Positions 7,458-15,700 are shown, counted from the first letter of the stretch. The stretch is 22,076 nucleotides of DNA from Chthonomonas sp. UBA2387 (GCA_002343445.1 DDSP01000037.1:1-22076), one strand, 5' to 3'. Notes: generated by a model from the letters alone, not told the origin. Program-made: numbers and translations.

Positions 7458-9323
7458 TTGATCCACGCGCAGCGCAAGCCCGATCTCACGATCCGCGAGC
7501 TGGCGGTGCCCCTGGTGCTGTTGGCCGGTCTGCTCGTCATCGTGTTGCGGCTGTGGTATTTGCAGGTGGTGATCGCCGATGTCCTCGTCGAGCGGGCGAG
7601 CCACACGTACATGAAGATCAGCAGCCCTGCTCCAAGAGGACTGGTCTATGACAAGGAGGGCACGTTGCTGGCCGGGGTCAGAAGCGAGCTGGTTGTTACG
7701 GTGCGGCCCATTGCCGTCAAGGAGGAACCGACGCTTCTCGACCGCTTGGCGGCGATTCTTGGGGTGGAAAGAGCCCAACTCGAAGAAAAGGTCAACGCTG
7801 AGGCTTGGCGTCCCTATGTTCCGGCCCCGGTCTATCGAGGCGTGTCGCTCGACGTGGCCAGCCGCATCGTTGAGTTGCGGTCCGACCTACCCGGCGTGGA
7901 CGTGACTCCCACCCCGATGCGCTTCTATCCCGATTCGAGCACGTTGGCCCACATTCTGGGATATGTTTGGTCCGCCAACGAATCCGATGTCGCCCGTCTG
8001 AGGAAGCTGGGCGTAGCGGCGCCCAAGTTCGTTGGAAAGCTGGGTGTCGAGTACTCGCACGAGACGCTGCTCATGGGCACCATCGGCCAGGAACGGATCG
8101 AGGTGGATGCGAAGGGTCGTCCCTTGCGCCTTGTGGGCCGAGACAGCGCGCTACCCGGTGCCCAGGTGCGGCTCAGTGTGAATCTGGCCCTGCAGCGCTA
8201 CGCCATGACCGCTCTGGGTGGACGCAAAGGTGCGGTGGTCGCCTTGGACCCGCGCACGGGCGAGGTCTTGGCGATGGTCAGCGCACCGACCTACGATGCG
8301 GGTCTCTTCGAAGGGGGCATCTCTCAGGCGGCCTACCAAGCGCTCTCCAACGATCCGGACAAGCCCTTCGTGAACCGGGCGATCCGGGGCCTCTACAGCC
8401 CGGGCTCGACGTTCAAGATCGTCACCACGTTGGCTGCGGTGCGGGCGGGCGTTTTCGACGTGTCGCGCCCCAACACATGTCCGGGCTACTACCAGGTGGG
8501 CAACCGCCGAGTGCGTTGTATGGGCGTCCACGGGAGCATCAGCTTCGTCCGGGCGTTCGAGCGGTCGTGCAACACCTACTTCATCGACTTGGCCATGCGC
8601 GCCGGAATCGAGAACTTGCGCGCCACGGCATTCGAAGTCGGTCTGGGCCACCCCACTGGCATTGACCTGGTCGGCGAATCGGGTGGGATTTTCCCCACGG
8701 ATGAGTGGGTCAAGAAGTGGCGACCCGACGGCAAGTGGTACCCGGGCGATACGGCCAACGTAGCAATCGGCCAGGGAGAAGTGTCGGCCACGCCCCTGCA
8801 AATGGCGTGCGTGGCGGCTCTGGTCGCCAATGGGGGCAGAAGCTTCAGGCCCCACTTCGTCCACTCGTTCACCGATCCTGCGACGCACAAGGACCATGAA
8901 ACCAAGCCCGAGGTGCTGGCCGACATTGCTGCGCCGGGCGTCGTTTGGTCGTCCTTGCGGCAAGCGATGGGCCAGGTGATCTCGTCTGGGACGGCGCGTT
9001 CGGCGGCGATTTCAGGTTTGTCCTGGGGCGGAAAGACGGGTTCCACCGAGACGCGCCGCGACCGCAAGACGCATAGCTGGTTCGTGGGGTTCGCGCCCCT
9101 GAACGACCCTCAGATCGCCGTCGCAGTGCTCGTGGAGGATGCGGGCCACGGAGGCGAGATCGCCGCCCCGATCGCGCGGGACGTCGTGCGGGCCTATCTT
9201 CAGGGGATACCCGAGGTCGTGTTGCCCACCGACCCGCCTGCCGACGCTCCCGTCAACTCTGCCCTGACGGCTGCCAGGTCAGCCGCCTTGGTCCGCCAGT
9301 CTTCCGCCGAGCCGAGGTCGTAG
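7458..9323 (+). CDS. mrdA: Penicillin-binding protein 2 (class B transpeptidase, elongasome)
   Basis: This is a 621-residue class B PBP that cross-links peptidoglycan, probably during cell elongation with a RodA-type polymerase not seen in this window. An N-terminal TM anchor (about 15-37, LAVPLVLLAGLLVIVLRLWYLQVV) is followed by the dimerisation/pedestal domain starting SSPAPRGLVYDKEG. The transpeptidase motifs are STFK (Ser317), SCN (370-372) and KTG (526-528). I chose the TTG at 7458 because GGAGGG at 7445-7450 lies seven bases upstream and the protein then begins directly with the anchor; the nearby ATG at 7453 meets a stop two codons later. The last 40 or so residues form a Pro/Ala-rich tail beyond the domain and overlap the convergent O-antigen ligase gene. 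FtsI-type PBP3 is a less likely alternative, judged from the pedestal sequence. Confidence 0.9.
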   Translation: MIHAQRKPDLTIRELAVPLVLLAGLLVIVLRLWYLQVVIADVLVERASHTYMKISSPAPRGLVYDKEGTLLAGVRSELVVTVRPIAVKEEPTLLDRLAAILGVERAQLEEKVNAEAWRPYVPAPVYRGVSLDVASRIVELRSDLPGVDVTPTPMRFYPDSSTLAHILGYVWSANESDVARLRKLGVAAPKFVGKLGVEYSHETLLMGTIGQERIEVDAKGRPLRLVGRDSALPGAQVRLSVNLALQRYAMTALGGRKGAVVALDPRTGEVLAMVSAPTYDAGLFEGGISQAAYQALSNDPDKPFVNRAIRGLYSPGSTFKIVTTLAAVRAGVFDVSRPNTCPGYYQVGNRRVRCMGVHGSISFVRAFERSCNTYFIDLAMRAGIENLRATAFEVGLGHPTGIDLVGESGGIFPTDEWVKKWRPDGKWYPGDTANVAIGQGEVSATPLQMACVAALVANGGRSFRPHFVHSFTDPATHKDHETKPEVLADIAAPGVVWSSLRQAMGQVISSGTARSAAISGLSWGGKTGSTETRRDRKTHSWFVGFAPLNDPQIAVAVLVEDAGHGGEIAAPIARDVVRAYLQGIPEVVLPTDPPADAPVNSALTAARSAALVRQSSAEPRS

Positions 9324-11347
9324 TCCGCTAGCAGGTTGGCGATGGCGATGCCCTCGGTCAGGGTGGCCTCCGCCTTGTCCCGGCCGATGCCTGCGAATTG
9401 CTGTTCGCCCGCCTTGAGGGCCCGGATCACCAAGGGACACGTCGTGCTTGCGAACGCCAGGTAGCCCGGCAAGGCGGCCTTGAGTTCTCCCAGACGCTCG
9501 TCGCCTTCGGTCCGTTGGGCCAGCCAGTACCGGGCTCGATAGGTTTCCATCGGGATCACCTCGGGGAGCGAACGCACTTGGAAGTAGGGCGTGCTTTCGA
9601 CGGCGATCATCCTGCGTGCCATCTCGGTGGCTTTGTCGTAGGCTTCCAGCGCGACGTAGAGGTCCCGCAGTTGCTCCATCGTCGTCAAGTCGTTCGGGTC
9701 GCGGACCAGGGCTAGATTCATGGCGGCCTCGGCTCCCGAACGATCGCCTGCGGCGATGCGGGACCGAGCGAGGGCGCGAAGGTGCCGGCCCGTGGGCGCG
9801 AGCGCGGCGGCCTGCTCGAGGTCGGCCAGGGCTTTCGAAGGCTCCGCCACAGCCGAGCGCAGGTACCAGTACTCGCCGTGCCATCCCGCCGAACCCTCCA
9901 AAGAGGTGGCAAGACCGCGTGCGGTCGCTGCGTCGCCTGCGGCGATGGCGTACCGGAACCGAACCTTCTGCATTTCGACCGAGGCGAGGTGGACCATGAG
10001 CAACGCGACGACGCCCGCAACGGCGGCGAATCCCCAGCGCTGGCCTTTGGGGGTGAACTCGGGGCTCGGTCCGTCCACGGCCATGTTCAGGCCCACGCCC
10101 AGCAAGAGGAAAACGAGGAACCCCAGCCCGAAGTAGTACAGGTCGCTATCCACCATGTTGTGCGCTCCGCTGGCGGCGATGGCGGCGACCAGCCCTGCGC
10201 GGGGCCAGTGGTGGCCGGACCAGGCGCTTCGAGAGTGGCGGAGCACGCGGATCAGAGCGAAAAGCACGATGGCGATCACGGCCAGAGGTGCCAGTATCCC
10301 CGCCTCGACTCCAAGTTGGAGGAACGAGTTGTGGGCCATCACCGTCTTCGTCGTCAGTCCTGAGCGGGCGGACTCTTGCGGGTAGGTGCCGATACCGAAC
10401 CCCATCGGACGTTCCTTAATCAGCGCGACCGCGCCCTTCCAAAGGTTGGATCGGAACTCGCCCGATTGCTCGGCTGTGGCCTGAGCGTTCGACAGTCTTC
10501 CAAAGACTCCGGACGACGCGGTTCCGGTTGGAGCCGGCTGCGCCCGCATCGCGAACGCCAAGACGGCGACGGCCACCAAAGGAACAGCCACCGCCAGCCC
10601 GCGCTTGAGCGATCCGCCCGCGGGCTTGGTGAACAACGCGACTGCGACGAGCGCGACGAGTCCGACCCCTGCGGCCAGATAGGCGCCCTTGGATTGCGTG
10701 AGCAGCATCGCGAACCAGATGACGACGGCCGCCGCCCCAGCCGCCCACGCACCCATGCGGTCCAAAGTCGCCGTGAGCGAGAGAGCCAGGAAACCTCCGA
10801 TCAGCAACAAACCCGCCAGGGCATTTGGGTTCATCCAAGACGAGAAGATGCGCCACGTCGGGTCGTGGGCTTTCATCCCGACGTATTCCTGCACGCCCAT
10901 CGCTGCGACCCAAGCAGTGCCCGCCACGACGGCACCCAAAATCAGAATGGGGCCGCGTCGACGTCCGCAGAGGACCATTCCCGCTGCCATCGCGCTCAGG
11001 TAAGCCATCCACTCGACTAGGACCAGCAGGCTGGAACTCTTGAAGCTCGACTGCATCAGCGAGGTCACGAGCGAGATGGCCAGCACGGCGCAAGCGACGG
11101 CCAGCGGTAGCGGGGGCGTAGGGGTGACCGAGCGCTGCGCCCAAGCCAAGGCCAGTCCCAAAAGTGCGGGCAAGGCGATCAGGGCATGGGCCATCGCGGC
11201 CCCCTCGGGCGCGTTGAGCAGGGCCAACACACCGGGATACTCCGGGGAAGACGGCATCGCGTCGACCGACACGTATCCGCCCAGCACAGGCGCCAAGACT
11301 GCCGACAGGAGCAGCAGGAAGAAGGGAAGCGCGCTACGCACCGTCAT
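9200..11347 (-). CDS. O-antigen ligase family membrane protein with C-terminal TPR domain
   Basis: The product has 715 residues. The first 450 hold about 11-12 transmembrane helices, with the Wzy/WaaL hallmark region RPMGFGIGTYPQES then AHNSFLQLGVEAGILA (His339), the large periplasmic loop typical of O-antigen ligases and polymerases. After residue about 465 the protein is soluble and TPR-like (AAGDAATARGLATSLEG, PSKALADLEQAAALAPTGRHL, EAYDKATEMARRMIA). It probably transfers or polymerises a lipid-linked glycan at the periplasmic face, with the TPR part recruiting partners. ATG at 11347 is preferred because it overlaps the upstream GT2 stop as ATGA; an ATG at 11368 is also possible. The gene is last in the Rieske-GT2-GT2 operon and its last 124 bases run antisense to the end of the PBP2 gene. 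Confidence 0.85.
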   Translation of the reverse strand: MTVRSALPFFLLLLSAVLAPVLGGYVSVDAMPSSPEYPGVLALLNAPEGAAMAHALIALPALLGLALAWAQRSVTPTPPLPLAVACAVLAISLVTSLMQSSFKSSSLLVLVEWMAYLSAMAAGMVLCGRRRGPILILGAVVAGTAWVAAMGVQEYVGMKAHDPTWRIFSSWMNPNALAGLLLIGGFLALSLTATLDRMGAWAAGAAAVVIWFAMLLTQSKGAYLAAGVGLVALVAVALFTKPAGGSLKRGLAVAVPLVAVAVLAFAMRAQPAPTGTASSGVFGRLSNAQATAEQSGEFRSNLWKGAVALIKERPMGFGIGTYPQESARSGLTTKTVMAHNSFLQLGVEAGILAPLAVIAIVLFALIRVLRHSRSAWSGHHWPRAGLVAAIAASGAHNMVDSDLYYFGLGFLVFLLLGVGLNMAVDGPSPEFTPKGQRWGFAAVAGVVALLMVHLASVEMQKVRFRYAIAAGDAATARGLATSLEGSAGWHGEYWYLRSAVAEPSKALADLEQAAALAPTGRHLRALARSRIAAGDRSGAEAAMNLALVRDPNDLTTMEQLRDLYVALEAYDKATEMARRMIAVESTPYFQVRSLPEVIPMETYRARYWLAQRTEGDERLGELKAALPGYLAFASTTCPLVIRALKAGEQQFAGIGRDKAEATLTEGIAIANLLADYDLGSAEDWRTKAADLAAVRAELTGASAGGSVGNTTSGIP

Positions 11348-12243
11348 CGTTTGAGGCGACTTCTCCATCGTTGAGCGTAATTCTTGGCGATGAACACGCT
11401 GGCGCGGGCCGTGAGGGCCGCACCGGCGAAAGCCAGCGCCGCAGGGCGTGCCAGAAGCGGCATGTCGGGCACCATGTTCTTGCGGAAGAACTGGAACATG
11501 GATTTGTGGAAACGATACACCATGCGGTTCGGTACCTTGTCGGTGCTGCCGCCGATGTGGTGGGTGACGACGGCGGTCGGCTCGTAAGCCACCTGGAACC
11601 CCTCGCGCCAGGCCCGGAAGCACCAGTCCACGTCCTCGCAGAACATGAAGAACTCGGGGTCCATCAAGCCGACCTTGGCGATCATCTCGTCGGTGGCCAG
11701 CATGGCGGCTCCGCTTACCCAGTCCACGGTGGCTTCCTTCGAGTGGTCGAAATCGGTCATCAGGTACTCGCGCAGGTACCGGTTGTTCGGGAACCAGCGC
11801 CCGAGCAGCGTGTTGCGGAACAGTGCGGCCACAGGGTTGGGGAAGCGCCGGCAGCTGTATTGGAGCGACCCGTCGGGGTTGAGCAGTTTGGGACCGATCA
11901 CGCCGTACTCGGGGTGGGCGGCGGCGCATTCGAGCAGGGTCTTCAGGCAGCCTGGGTGGACGTACGCATCGCTGTTGAGCAAGAACACATGCCTGCCCTG
12001 GCGCTCGCGCATGGCCAGATTGTGTCCGCCCGTGAATCCGAGGTTGCGCGTCTGTCGCAGGAGCCGGACCCAGGGGAACTCGCGCTCCACCATGTCGCCC
12101 GAGTCGTCCTCCGAGTTGTTCTCGACGACGATCACCTCGAAGCTCGCCGACCCGCGCTCGACCTCCAACGCAGCAAGACACGCGCGCAGATGGTCGCGCG
12201 TGTTCCAAGAGCAGATCGTGACGCTAAGGTCGAAAGCCGGCAT
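11344..12243 (-). CDS. GT2 family glycosyltransferase, rhamnosyltransferase-like
   Basis: A 299-residue GT-A fold glycosyltransferase, probably cytoplasmic and membrane-associated, that adds a sugar from a nucleotide donor to a lipid-linked glycan. The start LSVTICSWNTRDHLRACL, the NNSEDDS nucleotide region and the metal-binding NSDAYV are followed by GPKLLNPDGSLQYSCRRFPNP and the acceptor motif EDVDWCFRAWREG, the pattern seen in WbbL-type rhamnosyltransferases. The C-terminal 40 residues are hydrophobic and basic and could sit on the membrane. Its start overlaps the preceding GT2 gene by 20 bases and its stop overlaps the O-antigen ligase start by four, so it is mid-operon. Donor and acceptor cannot be read from sequence. 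Similarity to the upstream GT2 (RDHLRACLAAL versus RDLLRACLASL) suggests old paralogues. Confidence 0.88.
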   Translation of the reverse strand: MPAFDLSVTICSWNTRDHLRACLAALEVERGSASFEVIVVENNSEDDSGDMVEREFPWVRLLRQTRNLGFTGGHNLAMRERQGRHVFLLNSDAYVHPGCLKTLLECAAAHPEYGVIGPKLLNPDGSLQYSCRRFPNPVAALFRNTLLGRWFPNNRYLREYLMTDFDHSKEATVDWVSGAAMLATDEMIAKVGLMDPEFFMFCEDVDWCFRAWREGFQVAYEPTAVVTHHIGGSTDKVPNRMVYRFHKSMFQFFRKNMVPDMPLLARPAALAFAGAALTARASVFIAKNYAQRWRSRLKR

Positions 12244-13093
12244 GGACGCCTCGGGCTCGGATCAGGGCCGCCAGATAGATTAGCAGAGCGAGCCCCCGAT
12301 AACCCGCGTTCGCAAGGGGATGAGGCGCATGTTTGGTCAAGTAGCGCACCAAACTGCGGTGGGACTCCCAGATCATGGCCTTTCGAACCTGTCGCGTGCT
12401 CGCGCCATGGTGGTGCAACACGCGCACGTCCGGGTCGTACCAGCCGGGCCATCCCGCCTCGTCCAGCCGCTTCAGCAAGTCCACCTCGTTAAAGAAAATG
12501 GGGAACGCCTCGTCGAACGGCGCATTGGGGGAGCCTACGGCTTCCAATGCCTCGCGCCGGAAGAGCAGGAACGTGCCCATGGGCTGGGGAGCGGCTTGGG
12601 GCGCGTCGTAGTCGAATCGGGTCAATCGGTACGAGTCGAGCGGCCCCGCCATGCGCGCACCGAGGCCGGTCCAATCGCCGAGCAACCCGAGGAAGGTGGG
12701 AAAGCCGCGCACGCTGGCCTGTGTGGAGCCATCGGGCGAGATCAGCTTCGCCCCCAGATACCCGTGCGACGGGCGACCCTTCAGCGCTGCGACCGCAAGC
12801 GCCAGCGTTCCCTCGAACACTTGCGTGTCCGGATTGAGCGTGAGCAGGTAGGGCGAATCGGCTGCGGCGAAGGCCAGATTGTTGCCCCGGGCGTAGCCCG
12901 TGTTCGCGCCTGGCTCGATCAGAACGGCCTCTGGAAACTCCTTTCGCACCATGTCGGCGCTTCCATCGGTCGAGGCGTTGTCCACCACGATGATGCAGTC
13001 GTCGGCATACGGGTGCTGGCGCAGGGAAGCCAGGCACGCCCGCAACAGGTCGCGCGTGTTCCAGTTGACGATCAGGATGGAGAGTTCAGCCAC
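12224..13093 (-). CDS. GT2 family glycosyltransferase
   Basis: The product is 289 residues with a GT-A nucleotide-binding start (LSILIVNWNTRDLLRACLASL, VVDNASTDGSADMV), the DxD-like NPDTQV, then LGAKLISPDGSTQASVRGFPTF and the catalytic-region FFNEVDLLKRLDEAGW. This is the same subfamily as the next gene, resembling rhamnosyltransferases that build surface polysaccharide. No signal peptide; a hydrophobic stretch near the C-terminus (LALLIYLAALI) may associate with the membrane. Start is ambiguous: GTG at 13093, used here, or TTG at 13096. Both overlap the Rieske gene end (stop 13088-13086), and no clear ribosome site is present, so translational coupling is likely. The sugar transferred is unknown. 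Confidence 0.88.
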   Translation of the reverse strand: MAELSILIVNWNTRDLLRACLASLRQHPYADDCIIVVDNASTDGSADMVRKEFPEAVLIEPGANTGYARGNNLAFAAADSPYLLTLNPDTQVFEGTLALAVAALKGRPSHGYLGAKLISPDGSTQASVRGFPTFLGLLGDWTGLGARMAGPLDSYRLTRFDYDAPQAAPQPMGTFLLFRREALEAVGSPNAPFDEAFPIFFNEVDLLKRLDEAGWPGWYDPDVRVLHHHGASTRQVRKAMIWESHRSLVRYLTKHAPHPLANAGYRGLALLIYLAALIRARGVHAGFRP

Positions 13094-14180
13094 CAAACAA
13101 CGCTTGGGTCAACAGCCGATGAAAGTGGTGGGTTCCCGTTTCGCGCGCGACCGAGTACCTCCCCCGATCGTAGATTCGGGATCGCAAGCCCTTCTGGACG
13201 GCCTCGACGATCGCTTCGTCCTCCCGCTCCACGCGATCCACATCGCCGCCCGCGCCGGTTCCCAAGCGCGAGGGGTCCCATACGTAGCGGATGAACGAAA
13301 CCTTCGTCCGCGACGGCCCAAGCGGACGCACGACGTTCACCGAGAGGCCCCACGGGTAGAAGTTGAACATCAGGTTCGGGAAAACCCAGAAGTAATACGC
13401 CGCGATGGACTGGCCGTAATCGGGGGATGACTCGGGCAAAGCGAAGACGTCGCCGCCCGAATCGGTGTAGGCGACCTGGACGCTGCAGTGATCGTGCAAC
13501 TCGACCGCGTACCGTCCGTAGTCGATGACCGAATTCAGCGAGGCGTGGACGAACGGGATGTGGAAGCCCTCCAAGTAGTTCTCGACGTAGAGCGCCCAGT
13601 TCGCGTTGACCATGTAATCCCGCGATTGGGTCGGCTCGTGGACGGCCTGGTCGAGGGGCATCCAGCCCACACGGTCGAGCATCGGCCGCAGCACGTCCTC
13701 CGCCGAGTGGCTGGGTCGAATCGAAGCGAAGAGGAGTTTGGACCACTCGAACCGGGGAATGGGCGCCAGGTGGTCCTTCTCGCACGGGAAGCCCTCGACG
13801 CCTTCGAACTCGGGCATGTGCTGGAAGCGCCCGTCCATGCCGAATCGCCGCCCGTGGTAGCGGCACCGGAGAAACCGCTCGTTGCACGCCCCTTCGACCA
13901 CGAGCATCCCACGGTGGGTGCAGACGTTGGAAACCAAGTGGATCTGGTCGTTCGCGTCCCGGGTCAGCACCACAGGCTCGTCGAGGCACCCTTCGAGGAT
14001 CGTGAAGGGTGTCGCCTGTCCTGGCACCTTGGCGGCGTCCAGATCCCCCAGAAACTGCCAACTGGGTGCGAACACACGCTCCTTGGCGGCTTCGTAAGCG
14101 GTCTCGTCGGTGTAAAACGCACCGGGCGGGGTCCATGCCTTGGCGATGTCCTCGTGGATGTCGAACGGCTGGAAGGGCAT
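13086..14180 (-). CDS. Rieske-type ring-hydroxylating oxygenase, alpha subunit family
   Basis: A 364-residue Rieske non-heme iron oxygenase. The [2Fe-2S] ligands are Cys87-x-His89 and Cys106-x2-His109 (NVCTHRG, RCRYHGRRF). The catalytic mononuclear iron site is seen in WALYVENYLEGFHIPFVH, with ligands His207 and His212, and the likely Asp321 ligand in EDEAIVEAVQKGL. These enzymes insert oxygen using electrons from a separate reductase, giving hydroxylation or oxidative demethylation. The overall pattern resembles choline/glycine-betaine monooxygenase-type alpha subunits more than biphenyl-type dioxygenases, but the substrate cannot be assigned. No reductase or ferredoxin gene is in the window. 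ATG at 14180 is chosen; a GTG at 14195 is possible. It is the first gene of a four-gene glycan operon and runs divergently from the PafA/Dop gene with 53 bases between them. Confidence 0.9.
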   Translation of the reverse strand: MPFQPFDIHEDIAKAWTPPGAFYTDETAYEAAKERVFAPSWQFLGDLDAAKVPGQATPFTILEGCLDEPVVLTRDANDQIHLVSNVCTHRGMLVVEGACNERFLRCRYHGRRFGMDGRFQHMPEFEGVEGFPCEKDHLAPIPRFEWSKLLFASIRPSHSAEDVLRPMLDRVGWMPLDQAVHEPTQSRDYMVNANWALYVENYLEGFHIPFVHASLNSVIDYGRYAVELHDHCSVQVAYTDSGGDVFALPESSPDYGQSIAAYYFWVFPNLMFNFYPWGLSVNVVRPLGPSRTKVSFIRYVWDPSRLGTGAGGDVDRVEREDEAIVEAVQKGLRSRIYDRGRYSVARETGTHHFHRLLTQALFGG

Positions 14181-14185
14181 GGATG

Positions 14186-14191
14186 ATGGTA
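14186..14191 (-). promoter_or_regulatory. Candidate -10 box for the Rieske/glycosyltransferase operon
   Basis: TACCAT on the minus strand ends five bases before the ATG at 14180, the same short distance seen at several other genes here. A leaderless transcript would result. There is no SD sequence in the gap and no convincing -35. Confidence 0.4.
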
Positions 14192-14221
14192 GCACTTGGC
14201 CACGTTCGCGGCGCGGCGACG

Positions 14222-14227
14222 TAGAAT
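14222..14227 (+). promoter_or_regulatory. -10 box for a leaderless PafA/Dop-family transcript
   Basis: TAGAAT ends six bases before the ATG at 14234, and the gap (AGGCTC) is too short to hold a usable ribosome site. It is divergent from the Rieske operon's candidate box within the same 53-base intergenic space. Confidence 0.5.
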
Positions 14228-14233
14228 AGGCTC

Positions 14234-15700
14234 ATGCCCCACGCTCCCGGCGACCGGATCTTCGGTGTCGAAACAGAGTTCGGTTGCCTCGTTTCGGACG
14301 AGTCCTTCGGCACCCCCGAAGGCGCCGTTGAGTTGGTCAAGGACAGCCTGTTCTTCGACCTCCACATCGGGGCGATCGACCTTCACGCGCGGGACGAGGT
14401 GTTCGAGCCGGCGGCCAACGGCGGCTTTCTGGTCAACGGCGGGCGCATGTACATCGACGCCGTCGGCACGCACTTGGAGTACGCCACCGCCGAGTGCCGC
14501 GACCTTCGCAACCTGGTCGCCAACGACCGGGCTGGGCAGCGTCTCATCGTTCAGGCGCTGAAAGAACTGGGGTTGGAAGACGCTGTCGCGTTCTACAACA
14601 ACTCCGTGGACCACTTCGGCGGCCACACGTTCGGATGCCACGAGAACTATCTGGTGCGAGCCAACGACGAGTTCCTTAGTTTCGCGCCGCCGCTGCTCTA
14701 CCCGTTCTTGGTCACTCGGCAGATCTTCGCGGGCGTAGGGCGGGTCGGGGGCCACTTGCTGACCACCAACTATGCCCAGCCGACGTACGAGGAGGTCGTC
14801 AACAACCCGATCGACTACATCTGGGTGTCGAACGTGTACGGAGTGGTGCCCGATCACGACGTGCCGTTCCAACTCAGTCAGCGTGCAGACCACATCATCA
14901 AGACCATAGCGGGCCGCGTGCGCTTCAACCGAGCCCTCATCAACCCCAAGTGGGAGCACTTCTACAGCCACGACGGTATGCAACGACTGCATCTGCTGTT
15001 TGGCGAATCGAACCAGAACGAATACGCTTATGCCCTCAAGGTCGGGACGACGCACCTTGTGCTGCGACTGCTGGAGGAGCATCGCGTCCCGGAATCGCTG
15101 CAACTGGCCGAGCCGCTCATCGCCTTGCGGCAGGTCAGCCGAGACCAAGACTTTCGCTGGCTCGTCGAGCGGGCCGATGGAGGGACGATCGGCGCGGTGG
15201 ACCTCCAACGCGAGTATCTGGCGTTGGCTCAAACGTACCGAGGGACAAACGACGACACCGATTGGACGCTGGACGCCTGGGAGTCCGTGCTCGACGGGCT
15301 GGCCGCCGACCCGATGACGCTCGCCGACCGTGTTGATTGGGTGGCCAAGCGTCAGATCGTCGAGCAGTACATGGCCGAGGAAGGCCTCGACTGGTCGTCG
15401 GACGCCCTGCACTCGGTGGACTTGGAGTACCACAACATCAACCCCGAGCAAAGCCTGTTCCACGCCATGCAGGGGATGGGTCAGACGCAACGTATGGCTT
15501 CAGATCTGGACATCCTGGATGCGATGACCTCGCCGCCGCAGAACACGCGGGCGAAGGCGCGGGCGGCTTGCGTCAAGCACGTTTTGGACCGCAAGTCGCG
15601 CCGGTACTACGCGTTCGACTGGAACGCCGCAGCGGTGGACAAGCAGACGTTCTTCGAATTCGACGACCCGTTCGACACCTACGAAGACGTTCGTCCGTGA
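14234..15700 (+). CDS. PafA/Dop family enzyme (Pup ligase or depupylase homologue)
   Basis: The product is 488 residues, a normal length for the family, which has a glutamine-synthetase-like ATP fold and attaches Pup to lysines (PafA) or deamidates/removes it (Dop). Diagnostic features are RIFGVETEFG (metal-binding glutamates 13 and 15), NGGRMYIDAVGTHLEYATAEC (catalytic-type Asp75), GCHENYL (135-140), PFLVTRQ, FQLSQRADHI, KVGTTHLVL and the C-terminal SPPQNTRAKAR. The distance between ETEFG and NGGR, about 50 residues, is short, as in PafA, without the long Dop loop. Two regions differ from the sequences I remember: residues about 172-211 look like an insertion, and the NTRDEPHAD block is replaced by NPKWEHFYSHD (about 237-247). 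No Pup, proteasome or ARC/Mpa gene is in this window. PafA versus Dop cannot be settled here. The TPR lipoprotein gene follows after 33 bases. Confidence 0.85.
   Translation: MPHAPGDRIFGVETEFGCLVSDESFGTPEGAVELVKDSLFFDLHIGAIDLHARDEVFEPAANGGFLVNGGRMYIDAVGTHLEYATAECRDLRNLVANDRAGQRLIVQALKELGLEDAVAFYNNSVDHFGGHTFGCHENYLVRANDEFLSFAPPLLYPFLVTRQIFAGVGRVGGHLLTTNYAQPTYEEVVNNPIDYIWVSNVYGVVPDHDVPFQLSQRADHIIKTIAGRVRFNRALINPKWEHFYSHDGMQRLHLLFGESNQNEYAYALKVGTTHLVLRLLEEHRVPESLQLAEPLIALRQVSRDQDFRWLVERADGGTIGAVDLQREYLALAQTYRGTNDDTDWTLDAWESVLDGLAADPMTLADRVDWVAKRQIVEQYMAEEGLDWSSDALHSVDLEYHNINPEQSLFHAMQGMGQTQRMASDLDILDAMTSPPQNTRAKARAACVKHVLDRKSRRYYAFDWNAAAVDKQTFFEFDDPFDTYEDVRP

Noticed and set aside
9200..12208. 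A 1002-codon reading of the O-antigen ligase gene
   Set aside because: Residues before the ATG at 11368/11347 are a frame-shifted, Arg/Gly/His-rich shadow of the GT2 gene; membrane-protein sequence begins only at that ATG.
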